A stretch of 64,000 nucleotides of DNA from an uncultured Bizionia sp. (lineage in GTDB: Bacteria; Bacteroidota; Bacteroidia; Flavobacteriales; Flavobacteriaceae). Shown piece by piece: positions 25,512 to 35,344 of the stretch. The stretch spans positions 496,001-560,000 of the forward strand of contig CANMCF010000001.1 in the NCBI GenBank assembly GCA_947496215.1, given 5' to 3'. Numbering within the stretch: the stretch's first letter is position 1; each line of letters begins with the position of its first letter. The position numbers and the translations under genes are program-made. The notes below the pieces were generated by a model. That model saw only the letters and a program-made list of their open reading frames with translations. It made no database searches and was not told the DNA's origin.

Positions 25512-26744
25512 TTAGCCTAAAAAACGGTAATACCCACATTTCAAGTAAGCACCTTCGGGAAACCCGATTGGATGATCTGTATCGTGTTGTGTTTTTTTGA
25601 GGATATCGAATGGACGATTGGATTTCATTAAAACTTGGGAGTTTATATCAAGGAATGCTTGAAACAAGACTCTTGACGAACAAGAAGCCAAAACCAACAA
25701 GCCCTTTTTTGAGGTAAGTTGCACTCCCAACATGGCCAGTTGCGCATATTTCTTTTTGGCCAATTCTATTTCAGACTGTTGCTTAGCGAAACTTGGAGGA
25801 TCTATGACAATGACATCAAACGTTTTGTTTTGCTTTATCAATTGTTTCAATTCCTCAAAGGCATCTCCAGCAATCGTATGATGCTTTCCAGAATAATTGT
25901 TCAACTTCCCATTCTGCTTGGCTATTTCCAAAGCTTGCTTGCTAATGTCCAAACTGGTCACCTCCTTTGCTCCATTTGACAAAGCGTGTACTGAAAACCC
26001 ACCTGCATAGCTAAACACATCCAAAACGGTTTTTCCGCTACTCCACTCTCCCACTTGTCTCCTGTTATCCCTATGATCCAAGAAATATCCCGTCTTATGT
26101 CCTTTGATGACATTTGCAGAGAAATTGACACCGTGTTCCACGAATTGAACGACTTCGTCTTCCAACACGCCATAAACAACTTCTCCATCCAGCAGATGGT
26201 GCCTCTTGGATTGTTGCAACCCTCTACTCAATCGTATTACCACGGTTTTGCTTCCTGACGTCTTTTGTAGACTATCCAATATGGTTTCCAAATAGGGCAA
26301 CCATATTTCGGAATACAGTTTCACCACCAAGACATTCGCATACACATCAGCTATCAAGCCAGGGAATCCATCATTTTCACCAAATAGCAATCTATAGCTG
26401 TTCGTGTTAGTCTCCAGCAGTGGTTTACGCTTTGAAAAGGCGTCTTCTATTTTATTTTGGAAAAAATTCGCATTTATTTGTACGGATCTGTTTTCACTGT
26501 GCAACATCTTTATCCTTATGGGAGATGCTGCATCAAACAATCCCAAACCGATGACTTTGTTTTTGTTCTTCCCAAAGATTATCGCCAAGTCTCCTGTTTG
26601 CGCATCATCGTTTATTTTTACTATGTTGTTTGAAAACACCCATGGATGTCCATTAATTACAAACTGCTCCCCTTTGGCATTTAGCTTAACTGCCAATCGT
26701 TTGGGTTCGTAAGTGGTTTGTATCGTTTCGGAAAATGACGCCAT
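25512..26744 (-). CDS. RlmI-like class I SAM-dependent rRNA methyltransferase
   Basis: 410 residues. An N-terminal PUA RNA-binding domain (about 15-95; GHPWVFSNNIVKI, GDLAIIFGKN), a central EEHUD-like segment, then a Rossmann methyltransferase with SAM-binding motif I VLDVFSYAGGFSVHAL (about 235-250) and catalytic-region motif VIDPPSFAK (about 306-314). This domain order is that of RlmI, which methylates C5 of a cytosine in 23S rRNA. The enzyme is cytoplasmic. It begins 10 bp after the stop of the DEAD-box helicase, so the two are probably co-transcribed, which fits a shared role in ribosome maturation or RNA remodelling. Confidence 0.9.
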   Translation of the reverse strand: MASFSETIQTTYEPKRLAVKLNAKGEQFVINGHPWVFSNNIVKINDDAQTGDLAIIFGKNKNKVIGLGLFDAASPIRIKMLHSENRSVQINANFFQNKIEDAFSKRKPLLETNTNSYRLLFGENDGFPGLIADVYANVLVVKLYSEIWLPYLETILDSLQKTSGSKTVVIRLSRGLQQSKRHHLLDGEVVYGVLEDEVVQFVEHGVNFSANVIKGHKTGYFLDHRDNRRQVGEWSSGKTVLDVFSYAGGFSVHALSNGAKEVTSLDISKQALEIAKQNGKLNNYSGKHHTIAGDAFEELKQLIKQNKTFDVIVIDPPSFAKQQSEIELAKKKYAQLAMLGVQLTSKKGLLVLASCSSRVLFQAFLDINSQVLMKSNRPFDILKKTQHDTDHPIGFPEGAYLKCGYYRFLG

Positions 26745-26754
26745 GACTTGGGTT

Positions 26755-27876
26755 TTATAAAGTCATTGTTTTAAATTTTATCTGAAGTGCTTTTTCTATC
26801 GTTTTCACACGTTGCAACTCATTGGAAAGTACCAATGCTATCGATTCCCCCTTTTTTCCTGCTCTCGCCGTTCTACCCGATCTATGTGTATAGTATTCTA
26901 GATGTTCTGGCAATTGATGATGAATTACGAAACCTAGGTTATTTACGTCTATTCCCCTGGCAGAGACATCAGTGGAAATCAATATTTGCAAATTTGTGTT
27001 TTTAAAGGCTCTCATTACCTTGTCTCTATCTCTTTGCTGCATATCTCCTTCCAAGGCGTCGACATTGAAGCCTTCCTTTTCCAACAATTGCTTCAAGGAT
27101 TGTGCTCCTGCCTTTGTTCTACAAAAAATGATGCCACGCTCCTCCTCTCTATCTTCCAATAGGTTAACCAAAGCTTGAGGTTTGTCTGCAATTGTGGTTT
27201 CTATGAAATAATGGGTAATGTTTTCGTTGACGATGCTCTTTCTATTCACTTCGACTCTGACCGCATCATTGGAAATGTATCGCTTTACGATTACCTTCAA
27301 ATCCTCTGGCATCGTAGCAGAAAACAACCACGTGTGCTTTGATTTTGAAGAAGCTGCCTGCAATATCATGTTCAAATCTTGTTTGAACCCCATGCTTAGC
27401 ATTTCATCTGCTTCATCCAACACCAAAGTATTTATGCCCTTGAGGTTGACGATACCTCTTTCCAACAAGTCAACCAAACGTCCAGGAGTTGCAACTATGA
27501 CATGTGTTGTACGTTTTAGGTTCTTTATCTGAATGTCGATTTTTTCTCCACCGTAGACGCCTTCGACAAAAATTTTGGAATCGTTGTATTTGGTGAACTT
27601 GAAGAGTTGCTTTTTTATTTGCTGTACCAGTTCTCGCGTAGGTGCTATAATCAAGGCTTGTACTTCGTCCTTTCTAGGATCGACCTTATGCAACACCGGT
27701 AAACCAAAAGCGGCAGTTTTTCCAGTTCCCGTCTGTGCCAAGCCAATAAAATCGGTTGACGATGCCAATAGTATCGGGATGGCTTGTTGTTGGATTTCGG
27801 TTGGGGTCTTGATATCCAACTCCTTTAACGACTTCATGTAATTCTTATGAATCCCTAAATCTCTAAATGTGCTCAT
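26755..27876 (-). CDS. DEAD-box RNA helicase (RhlE-like)
   Basis: 373 residues. The order of motifs is canonical: Q-motif (PTEIQQQAIP, about 25-34), motif I AQTGTGKT (47-54), Ia PTRELVQQ, TPGRLVDLL, motif II DEAD (154-157), motif III SAT (186-188), FCRTKAGA, motif V STDVSARGID, and motif VI HRSGRTARAGKKG. It stops soon after the second RecA domain and lacks the basic C-terminal tail of many RhlE proteins. It is an ATP-dependent RNA unwinding enzyme, probably acting in ribosome assembly, RNA decay or cold adaptation. It is followed after 10 bp by an rRNA methyltransferase gene. Confidence 0.92.
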   Translation of the reverse strand: MSTFRDLGIHKNYMKSLKELDIKTPTEIQQQAIPILLASSTDFIGLAQTGTGKTAAFGLPVLHKVDPRKDEVQALIIAPTRELVQQIKKQLFKFTKYNDSKIFVEGVYGGEKIDIQIKNLKRTTHVIVATPGRLVDLLERGIVNLKGINTLVLDEADEMLSMGFKQDLNMILQAASSKSKHTWLFSATMPEDLKVIVKRYISNDAVRVEVNRKSIVNENITHYFIETTIADKPQALVNLLEDREEERGIIFCRTKAGAQSLKQLLEKEGFNVDALEGDMQQRDRDKVMRAFKNTNLQILISTDVSARGIDVNNLGFVIHHQLPEHLEYYTHRSGRTARAGKKGESIALVLSNELQRVKTIEKALQIKFKTMTL

Positions 27877-27926
27877 TTGTACTAATTCTTAAGTTAGCTT
27901 GCCTTCAAAAAAAGATTGAAAACAAA

Positions 27927-27953
27927 TGTCAGGTTGAGCGCAGTCGAAACCCA
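27927..27953. repeat. Extragenic GCGCAGTCG-type repeat
   Basis: A GC-rich imperfect dyad, GTCAGGTTGAGCGCAGTCGA followed by AACC, lies between two helicase genes in otherwise AT-rich DNA. Sequences with the GAGCGCAGTCGA core are scattered in flavobacterial intergenic regions in my recollection. Only one copy was noticed here. Confidence 0.45.
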
Positions 27954-28018
27954 TGTGAATATGCAATGTACCCCAAAGGATCTCGTCTGCGCCAGATCCC
28001 ATGATGCTTCAAATGTCT

Positions 28019-29572
28019 TTAGTCTTCTGGTGGGTAACCATGTATCTCTTCAAAGACTTCATCAAAATTGGTCCGCAAGTAAGCATTCAACTTCTTCTTG
28101 TAATCGTCTTTCAACCATTCCACGAAATTAAAGGTACTCTTGCTTATGCATTTTGTATAACGCTGAATGCGGTAATCGATGTCGTCTTTCAACATTTTTG
28201 CCAAACCTAGTGCATCCCACAGGTCTTCACTGTTCTCAATGCATATTTTGGCATGATGTTGTATGGAGCGTTCCAAAATCACTTTGGATGACTCTCCATT
28301 TCTTACAGATTCTATGTACATTTTCTTGATGTCGAAATACACATCTTCACTTTTTGCGAATTCTGCTCGCAAATCCTCTGGCATCTCATATCTAAAATTG
28401 CTCTCCAAGTCTTCGTCACTCAAAATCCCATCCAAGTAGAAGTTTGGAGATCTAAATATCTTATGCCAATCCAAATCGCTTCCCCAAGGCCCAAAACGAT
28501 GTAAGTTGTTACCAAGGTCGATAACCGTGAACTTGGATTTGTTCTTTAGGATACGAGATCCACGACCAATCATTTGATAGTAAAGAGTCAATGACTTTGT
28601 TGCTCTATTCAAAACAATGGAATCAACGGTAGGTTCATCGAAACCAGTGGTCAAGATACTTACAGATGTCAAAACGGCATCTGGTGTTTCCTTGAACCAC
28701 TTTAAAATGGCCTTACGTTCCTTTTTGGAATTGTTGTTGTCCAGATGAGCTATCGGGTAACCTGCACGCCTAAAGGTATCATACACATGTAATGAAGTGT
28801 TTATACCATTGTTGAATATCAATGTCTTCTTCCCTTTGCAACGTTCTTCGTAAGCTTGGATAAGCTTGGTAAGCATATCCGTATTGGTATATAGGTCTTC
28901 TGAGGATTTCACCGTATAATCCCCATTGGCACCAACAATCAATGACGTTAGCCCCACATTGTATGAAAAAATCTCAGCTCGTGCCAAAAATTCATTTTCT
29001 ATTAGGGATTGTATCGTTTCACCAACGATCAACTCATTGTAGTTGTCTTTCATCGGTAAATTGATGTTACTACTCAAAGGAGTCGCCGTAACACCCAAGA
29101 TGAAGGACTTTTCAAAAAACTTGAACAACTTGGTAAAAGAATTGTAATGTGCCTCATCAATTATAACCAAACCAATGTCAGAGATGTCTAACTTGTCATC
29201 GTTTAGACGATTGTTCAACGTCTCCACCATTGCAACAAAGCAGTTATAGTCCCTCTGATCTGATAAATCCGCCTTGCTATCCACAATTTTATTGGTCACC
29301 CCAAATTCCGTAAGCATGTTCGAGGTTTGCTTGCACAACTCGATACGGTGGGTCATCACCAAAACTTGTTTTTTGTGAATCTTTAAATATTGTCTGACGA
29401 TTTCAGAAAAAATAACCGTTTTACCACCACCTGTCGGCAATTGATATAGCAAGTGATAATCCTTTGGCGCATCCTCAAAGCACTTGAATATCTTACTTAT
29501 AGCTCCTTTTTGATAACTATATAAACTCTTTCCTTCCTTACGTTCTTCTAATTCTAAAGTTGTAACTGGCAT
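28019..29572 (-). CDS. Superfamily 2 DEAD/DEAH-box helicase (SSL2/ResIII type)
   Basis: 517 residues. Motif I PTGGGKT (about 46-52), Ia VMTHRIELCKQ, motif II DEAH (IIDEAHYNSFTKLF), motif III VTATP, then a second RecA domain with TLIFNNGINTS, motif V VSILTTGFDEPTVD and motif VI QMIGRGSR. A C-terminal extension of about 170 residues has no recognised fold. This matches a type III-restriction-subunit-like helicase common as a free-standing gene in Flavobacteriia. No methylase or nuclease gene is adjacent, so it is not part of a visible restriction system. Role: DNA or RNA translocase of unknown specificity. Confidence 0.88.
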   Translation of the reverse strand: MPVTTLELEERKEGKSLYSYQKGAISKIFKCFEDAPKDYHLLYQLPTGGGKTVIFSEIVRQYLKIHKKQVLVMTHRIELCKQTSNMLTEFGVTNKIVDSKADLSDQRDYNCFVAMVETLNNRLNDDKLDISDIGLVIIDEAHYNSFTKLFKFFEKSFILGVTATPLSSNINLPMKDNYNELIVGETIQSLIENEFLARAEIFSYNVGLTSLIVGANGDYTVKSSEDLYTNTDMLTKLIQAYEERCKGKKTLIFNNGINTSLHVYDTFRRAGYPIAHLDNNNSKKERKAILKWFKETPDAVLTSVSILTTGFDEPTVDSIVLNRATKSLTLYYQMIGRGSRILKNKSKFTVIDLGNNLHRFGPWGSDLDWHKIFRSPNFYLDGILSDEDLESNFRYEMPEDLRAEFAKSEDVYFDIKKMYIESVRNGESSKVILERSIQHHAKICIENSEDLWDALGLAKMLKDDIDYRIQRYTKCISKSTFNFVEWLKDDYKKKLNAYLRTNFDEVFEEIHGYPPED

Positions 29573-29676
29573 TAGTCTTTTTTAAATTTTGAGATGCGCA
29601 AAAATACAACGATTTAAAGGGTTTCAACGAATAATTAGCCATTTTTTTTTAAAATGTGTACTTTTACAAAGCATTT

Positions 29677-30489
29677 ATGACGAACAAGGTAGAAGAGTTA
29701 CAACAACAATTTAGCGGCTTTTTCAATACGCCACATTTGTTTTCCAATAGCATAAACGGAATGATTCCCTATTTGACGAACAAGAAAAAAACACCTGTTT
29801 TTCAAGGAAAAAAAATCAAAAACATAAGATTGGGGCAGCGCGTAGAACGTTTTGTCGGCTCAGAATTGACACAATACGATGATATTACCATATTGGTCGA
29901 AAACCCTCAAATCAAAAACGAAAAAATTACAATTGGTGAATTGGATTGCTTGTTTTTGAAAGATGAAACTCCAATACATATGGAGATTCAATTCAAATAC
30001 TATCTCTTCGACCCAAATTTGGGTGAAACGGAAATTGACCACTGTATCGGTCCCATGCGTCGTGACTCGCTAAATGAAAAATTGGCAAAGTTGAAAAACA
30101 AACAATTGCCATTGTTATATGCTCCGGAGACAAAGTCATTGCTGGACAGTTTAAATCTTCAAGCAAAAGATTTCGAACAAAGAATATACTTCAAAGCTCA
30201 AATTTTCATGCCCTATGGCAAAGACTACCAGCTAAAGACACTAAACTCCGATTGTGTATACGGTTTCTACTTTGATTACAAGGATCTATCAATGTTTAAG
30301 AACTTCAAGTTCTACATCCCCAAAAAAACAGATTGGCTTTTGGATCTTACTACAAATGTGAATTGGAAAGTCTATGACTCCATTCTTCCCAAATTGAGAA
30401 TTTTTGAAAGTGAAGGCTACTCTCCCATGTTATGGCTTAAGCACCCTAAAGGACATTTAAACAAATGTTTTGTCGTCGGTAACCGTTAA
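29677..30489 (+). CDS. DUF1853 family protein
   Basis: 270 residues from the ATG at 29677. The earlier in-frame GTG at 29656 overlaps a promoter-like TACTTTTA, so the later start is preferred. The N-terminal part includes QRVERFVGSEL, followed by GELDCLF and HMEIQFKYYLFDP, an arrangement with a PD-(D/E)xK-nuclease look (E/D-x-D, then E-x-Q-x-K). That resemblance is my reading and not an established function. There is a C-terminal DWLLDLTTNVNW and no signal peptide or membrane segment. It is divergent from the SF2 helicase gene, with starts about 100 bp apart. The function is unknown. Confidence 0.75.
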   Translation: MTNKVEELQQQFSGFFNTPHLFSNSINGMIPYLTNKKKTPVFQGKKIKNIRLGQRVERFVGSELTQYDDITILVENPQIKNEKITIGELDCLFLKDETPIHMEIQFKYYLFDPNLGETEIDHCIGPMRRDSLNEKLAKLKNKQLPLLYAPETKSLLDSLNLQAKDFEQRIYFKAQIFMPYGKDYQLKTLNSDCVYGFYFDYKDLSMFKNFKFYIPKKTDWLLDLTTNVNWKVYDSILPKLRIFESEGYSPMLWLKHPKGHLNKCFVVGNR

Positions 30490-30716
30490 TATTTCTATGT
30501 CCAATTTGCAATGAGTTTATCAGAAACTTTGCTAGGGGGGTGTTAAATTGAGAATGCCTTTTTATGAAAAAAAATGAATGACATAGTATATCACACCATT
30601 CCCATATACCATACATATATTTAATTATCAAATACATACATAAATATTAACTATCAGGAAAATAAAAATGACAGGTGGAATTTCATACCTTAGTTGTTAG
30701 TTAATCTTATTGAATT

Positions 30717-31739
30717 ATGAATCCCTCCTCCCCTTTGCACCTCTCTCCGTTCATCTGTTTAAACAAACTCATAGGTAACACTCCAATGGTAAAGATTACC
30801 TATAAACACAAGGGAGAAATCAGGTGCGTCTATGCAAAATACGAAGTCAACAATCTAACAGGTAGCATCAAGGATCGAATGGCCTATTACATCATTAGAG
30901 AATCCTATAAAGATGGTAGTTTGAAACCTGGAGACGAAATTGTTGAAGCTACAAGTGGCAATACAGGAATTGCATTTGCATCTATCGGTAACAGCCTTGG
31001 CCATAAGGTTACCATATTCATGCCTGACTGGATGAGCAGGGAACGCATAGATCTCATCAAAAGCTATGGAGCATCCGTAAGACTGGTGTCCAAAGAAGAA
31101 GGTGGTTTTTTAGGAAGCATAGCAATGGCTGATGCCTATGCAAAGGAGAATGACAATGTCTTTAGACCACAACAATTTGACAATGAATACAATGCTAGAT
31201 CTCACTATAACTCAACTGGTCCCGAAATCATCTCTCAATTGGGTGACCACAATCTATCCATTGACGCCTTTGTTGCTGGAGTTGGTACTGGCGGTACCAT
31301 TATGGGGATCGGCAAATACTTAAAGGAAAAACAACCGAAGGTCAAATTGTTTCCTTTGGAACCTTCTAATTCGCCTACCCTGTCTACTGGTCATAAAGTC
31401 GGGAAACATCGAATTCAAGGCATTTCAGATGAGTTTATTCCCTCAATTGTGAAGTTGGACGAGTTGGATGACATCATCGGGGTGGATGACGGGGATGCCA
31501 TCATCATCACTCAAAAGTTGATAAAGACCTTTGGAATTGGCTTGGGCATTTCTTCTGGAGCCAATTTCCTTGGAGCTGTGATAGCCCAAAACAAAATATA
31601 TGAGGAGGCCATAGTAGTCACCATATTCTGTGATAGCAACAAAAAATACCTAAGTACTGATCTTGCTAGCGAAGAGCCAATTAAACACGGCTTTTTATCT
31701 ACTGACATCGAGTTAATTTCTTTAGATGTCTTAGATTGA
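30717..31739 (+). CDS. Cysteine synthase family PLP enzyme
   Basis: 340 residues. PLP lysine K52 in GSIKDRM, substrate loop TSGNTG (about 75-80, as in CysK), phosphate-binding GVGTGGTIMG, and ISSGANFLGAV. The N-terminus begins with a short extension (MNPSSPLHLSPF) and the C-terminus extends about 20 residues past the usual CysK end. The intact SGNTG loop favours O-acetylserine sulfhydrylase or cystathionine beta-synthase-like activity, unlike the GGSTG paralogue at 23330-24241. No serine acetyltransferase gene is nearby. It is monocistronic; the 227-bp upstream region contains no other gene. Confidence 0.85.
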   Translation: MNPSSPLHLSPFICLNKLIGNTPMVKITYKHKGEIRCVYAKYEVNNLTGSIKDRMAYYIIRESYKDGSLKPGDEIVEATSGNTGIAFASIGNSLGHKVTIFMPDWMSRERIDLIKSYGASVRLVSKEEGGFLGSIAMADAYAKENDNVFRPQQFDNEYNARSHYNSTGPEIISQLGDHNLSIDAFVAGVGTGGTIMGIGKYLKEKQPKVKLFPLEPSNSPTLSTGHKVGKHRIQGISDEFIPSIVKLDELDDIIGVDDGDAIIITQKLIKTFGIGLGISSGANFLGAVIAQNKIYEEAIVVTIFCDSNKKYLSTDLASEEPIKHGFLSTDIELISLDVLD

Positions 31740-31930
31740 CGAAAACTCATAAAATAGACATTTATGAAAGGTCATATTTCATAAGAAAAGTCTTAACTGG
31801 AGTAAAATTTCGTATCTACATAAAACAACTAGGAACTTGTAAGCTTAAAACCCTCCATCATATCTGTGATGACTGAATAAATAATTTATTAACCCTCAAA
31901 ATAATTTCATATTAATTTAATCCAAAAAAA

Positions 31931-32950
31931 ATGACAAAAAAAAATGTAATTAGAAGTTTTAAAATCATCGCATTGACTTTACTTCTTCAAGGATGTAAAA
32001 GTGATGATGACACCACAATTCCACAAACCAGCACAGAAGAAATTGTTGCCGTAGCCAATCGTGCAAGTGAAAGCGTAAGTTTTGTGGATGCCAACACCAA
32101 TCTGGTTTTAAGCACATTGACCATTACTGGTTCGGAACCAATGTATGTTGTGTACGTTCCAAATAGAGACCGGATTTACGTAGGTGACAGGGCTGAAAAC
32201 AAAGTATATGTAATCGATCCTAAAACCAGAACAGTAGAAACATCCATAGCCGTCGGAAATGGCGTGTTTCATATGTGGCCCAATGGACAAGGTTCTCAAT
32301 TATGGGTAAACAATGATGTCGACAATACGGTATCTGTCATTGACCTTGTTAACAATACCGTAATACAAACCATAGATGTTGGCAGCAAACCTCATGATGT
32401 ATTTGTAACAAAAGACGGTAGCAAGGCCTATGTGTCCATAATCAACCCTACCACTGCAGATCAAATTTATATGTATTCCACATCTACATTTGCCAAAACC
32501 GGTGAAGCCACCGTTGGGGAAGACCCTCATGTGTTTCACATTGCCACGGGCAACAAATTGTTTGTCCCTTGTCAATCTGGTCAAGTCTATGCTTTGAATG
32601 GGACTGATCTTACAGAAATCACCAATGAAGCCTACACAGGTGCCCATGGTATCTTTAGTGCTCCAGACGATGGTAACATCTATGTGGCCAACATTGTAGA
32701 TGCACAATTATACTCGATAAATGCTTCCACAAGCATGCCGAATACCACTGCACTTGATGTTGTAGACGCCAAACCTCATAACCTGACGGTAAATGAAAAT
32801 GGAGACAAGTTGTTTGTTACGCATTCTGGCCCCACAGCCAACAAACTCTCTACCTATACGATAAATTCGGGTACATTGACGGCTCAAACTACCATTGACA
32901 TAGGGACCAATCCCTTTGGATTGGCATACTATAAGAGGACGGTAAATTAG
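31931..32950 (+). CDS. YncE-like seven-bladed beta-propeller lipoprotein
   Basis: 339 residues. Lipoprotein signal with lipobox LLLQGC (C22) followed by KSDDDT. The body contains YVTN/YncE-type blade repeats: YVPNRDRIYVGDRAENKVYVID, VNNDVDNTVSVIDLVNNTV, FVTKDGSKAYVSI, GNIYVANIVDAQLYSI and NENGDKLFVTHSG, each about 40-45 residues. Such surface propellers bind ligands or partner proteins and usually have no catalytic activity. It ends at a clear terminator and stands alone between the PLP enzyme and recQ. Confidence 0.85.
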   Translation: MTKKNVIRSFKIIALTLLLQGCKSDDDTTIPQTSTEEIVAVANRASESVSFVDANTNLVLSTLTITGSEPMYVVYVPNRDRIYVGDRAENKVYVIDPKTRTVETSIAVGNGVFHMWPNGQGSQLWVNNDVDNTVSVIDLVNNTVIQTIDVGSKPHDVFVTKDGSKAYVSIINPTTADQIYMYSTSTFAKTGEATVGEDPHVFHIATGNKLFVPCQSGQVYALNGTDLTEITNEAYTGAHGIFSAPDDGNIYVANIVDAQLYSINASTSMPNTTALDVVDAKPHNLTVNENGDKLFVTHSGPTANKLSTYTINSGTLTAQTTIDIGTNPFGLAYYKRTVN

Positions 32951-32981
32951 AGAATTAACATAAACAAACCGCATGATTCAT

Positions 32982-33019
32982 AAAACCAGATATATCTAAT
33001 TTTTGACATATCTGGTTTT
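32982..33019 (+). terminator. Rho-independent terminator
   Basis: AAAACCAGATAT pairs perfectly with ATATCTGGTTTT around a 14-nt loop, followed by T-rich sequence, 31 nt after the propeller gene. Confidence 0.85.
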
Positions 33020-33085
33020 TTATAATTGAAAAAAAGGTTTTTCAATTTAAAATGCAAGAAGTTTTCACAGCTTTAAAACTTACCT

Positions 33086-33093
33086 TAATTTTG
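33086..33093 (+). promoter_or_regulatory. recQ -7 box
   Basis: TAATTTTG matches TAnnTTTG. Its position rules out translation starting at the upstream in-frame ATG (33052) and supports the ATG at 33112. Confidence 0.65.
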
Positions 33094-33111
33094 CATTTTC
33101 TAATAATTTCT

Positions 33112-35226
33112 ATGCCCACTTCATTGCAATCTCAATTAATTCCAACTCTCAAGACAAACTTTGGTTATGATAGTTTCCGTGGACAACAACAGGATATCAT
33201 TGAAAACGTTTTAAACAAGAAAGACACCTTGGTCATTATGCCCACCGGTGGAGGTAAATCCATTTGTTTTCAACTCCCTGCTGTGATGCTGGATGGTTTG
33301 ACATTGGTCATCTCTCCACTAATTGCATTGATGAAAGATCAAGTGGATGGACTGAACGCCAATGGGATAAAGGCCTCTTTCTTTAACAGCAGCCAAGCTC
33401 CAGAAGAACAACAAAACATTATTGACAAGGTCATAGATGCAGAGCTCAAATTATTGTACGTAGCTCCAGAAAGCCTAGGAGGCTTGGAAAACATAATCAA
33501 CGAAAAGTACATTAGCTGCATTGCCATAGACGAAGCACATTGTATCTCCTCTTGGGGCCATGATTTCAGACCTTCATATCAACAATTGGGTTTTTTCAAG
33601 AAACAATTGCCCAATATTCCCATCATTGCATTGACAGCAACAGCGGACAAAGCAACACGACAAGACATCGTGGAGCAATTGCAAATCCCAAATGCAGATC
33701 AATTCATTTCATCTTTCGATCGTAAGAACATAGAATTGGAAGTACGTCCTGCTGATGGTAGGGCCAACCAGATCGTACGATTCATAAAACAGAGGTCAAG
33801 CGAATCCGGTATCGTATACTGTCTTAGCAGGAAAAATACCGAACAAATTGCAAAGAAACTGAATGAAAATGGAATAAATACAGATGCTTACCATGCAGGG
33901 TTGAGCTTTGACGATCGATCACGCATACAAGAGGATTTCATTTTCGACAAGACACAAGTAGTTTGCGCTACCGTTGCCTTTGGCATGGGAATAGACAAGT
34001 CCAATGTACGTTGGGTGATACATCACAACATGCCTAAAAACATAGAAGGTTATTACCAAGAGATCGGTCGTTCTGGACGAGATGGGTTGAAAGCCCACGC
34101 CTTGTTGTTTCATAGTTATGCCGATGTCATACAATTGCGCAAGTTTGCCTCTGGAGCATCCAATGAAGATGTGCAAGTTGCCAAGCTGGAACGCATGAAG
34201 CAGTTTAGCGAAGCCACAACCTGCAGGCGGAAGATCTTGTTGAGTTATTTTGGGGAGTTATTGGCCGAAAACTGCGAGAATTGCGATGTTTGCAAAAACC
34301 CTCCCAAATTTTTCGATGGTACCATAATAGCTCAAAAAATTCTATCTACGATAACACGAGTGAAAGAGCAAGAAGCCACAGGTACCATCATAGATGTTCT
34401 TAGAGGGGCTAGAAATGCCAATGTGCTCGAAAAAGGATTTGATCGCCTTAAAACCTTTGGTATAGGAAATGATATATCGTGGAAGGACTGGCAACATTAT
34501 GTGATACAATTAATCAATCAAGGCGTTTGTGAAATAGCATTTCATAAAAACAATGCCTTGAGACTCACGGCATTTTCAGACAAAGTACTATTCAATGGAT
34601 TAAAAGTGTCCCTTACCTACCCTGTAGAAACACAAGAACAAACCAAAACCGTCAAAAAAACCAAGACAAGAAAAGCTTCTACAAATAGTCTATTCGAACG
34701 CTTACGAAAATTACGTTACCGTATTTCGTTGGAGGAAAATATTCCTGCCTATCTCATATTCAATGATGCCACACTAAAAGAGATAGAGCAAGTAAGACCT
34801 ATGAGCGAAAGTGAGTTTTTGACCATTTCCGGGGTAGGACAAAGAAAACTGGAGGTTTACGGCGAGGAATTCATAGCCGAGATCTTGGATTTCATGGGGT
34901 CGAAGATTAAAAAGCCAAAAAAGACGGATACCCATTTGCTCACATACGAACTATATAAAAAAGGGATGACCATAGATGAGATTTCCATACAACGTCAATT
35001 GAAGTCACCAACCATATATTCGCATATCGCCAAATTGTATATGGATGGAAAAGACATAAACATCTTCGACTTCATCTCGAAAAGTGACGTGGAAGCCGTG
35101 CATATGGCCAAGGTCGAACTAGGTGGGGCCAAAGCATTAAAGGATTATTTCGAGCATTTCAATGAACAGATGGATTATTTCAAAATACGTTTGGCATTGA
35201 GTGTCATTCAGAAAGAAGGCTTTTAA
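33112..35226 (+). CDS. recQ: ATP-dependent DNA helicase RecQ
   Basis: 704 residues from the ATG at 33112, which is downstream of the -7 box. Helicase core: motif 0 [10 protein letters not shown], motif I MPTGGGKS, motif II DEAH within [18 protein letters not shown] (the last part is the RecQ aromatic-rich loop), motif [13 protein letters not shown] Zn-binding domain with four cysteines ([19 protein letters not shown]) leads into the RQC winged helix, then an HRDC domain (about 530-600, [13 protein letters not shown]) and a C-terminal helix-turn-helix extension. It unwinds 3'-to-5' and resolves recombination intermediates. topB follows on the same strand, its functional partner in RecQ-Topo III complexes. 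Confidence 0.95.
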   Translation: MPTSLQSQLIPTLKTNFGYDSFRGQQQDIIENVLNKKDTLVIMPTGGGKSICFQLPAVMLDGLTLVISPLIALMKDQVDGLNANGIKASFFNSSQAPEEQQNIIDKVIDAELKLLYVAPESLGGLENIINEKYISCIAIDEAHCISSWGHDFRPSYQQLGFFKKQLPNIPIIALTATADKATRQDIVEQLQIPNADQFISSFDRKNIELEVRPADGRANQIVRFIKQRSSESGIVYCLSRKNTEQIAKKLNENGINTDAYHAGLSFDDRSRIQEDFIFDKTQVVCATVAFGMGIDKSNVRWVIHHNMPKNIEGYYQEIGRSGRDGLKAHALLFHSYADVIQLRKFASGASNEDVQVAKLERMKQFSEATTCRRKILLSYFGELLAENCENCDVCKNPPKFFDGTIIAQKILSTITRVKEQEATGTIIDVLRGARNANVLEKGFDRLKTFGIGNDISWKDWQHYVIQLINQGVCEIAFHKNNALRLTAFSDKVLFNGLKVSLTYPVETQEQTKTVKKTKTRKASTNSLFERLRKLRYRISLEENIPAYLIFNDATLKEIEQVRPMSESEFLTISGVGQRKLEVYGEEFIAEILDFMGSKIKKPKKTDTHLLTYELYKKGMTIDEISIQRQLKSPTIYSHIAKLYMDGKDINIFDFISKSDVEAVHMAKVELGGAKALKDYFEHFNEQMDYFKIRLALSVIQKEGF

Positions 35227-35344
35227 TTTATACTGACTTCATATCTCCATTTAGTTAATAACTCCTAATAAAACTACTTCTATAAGCCTAGCAAATTTCC
35301 TATTTTGCACGCATTGTAATAAATGTGTGAATTTTAGAGAACAA

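Noticed and set aside
28019-29572. Restriction-modification system around the SF2 helicase
   Set aside because: No methylase, nuclease or specificity gene is adjacent; the flanking helicase and DUF1853 genes do not make a known system.
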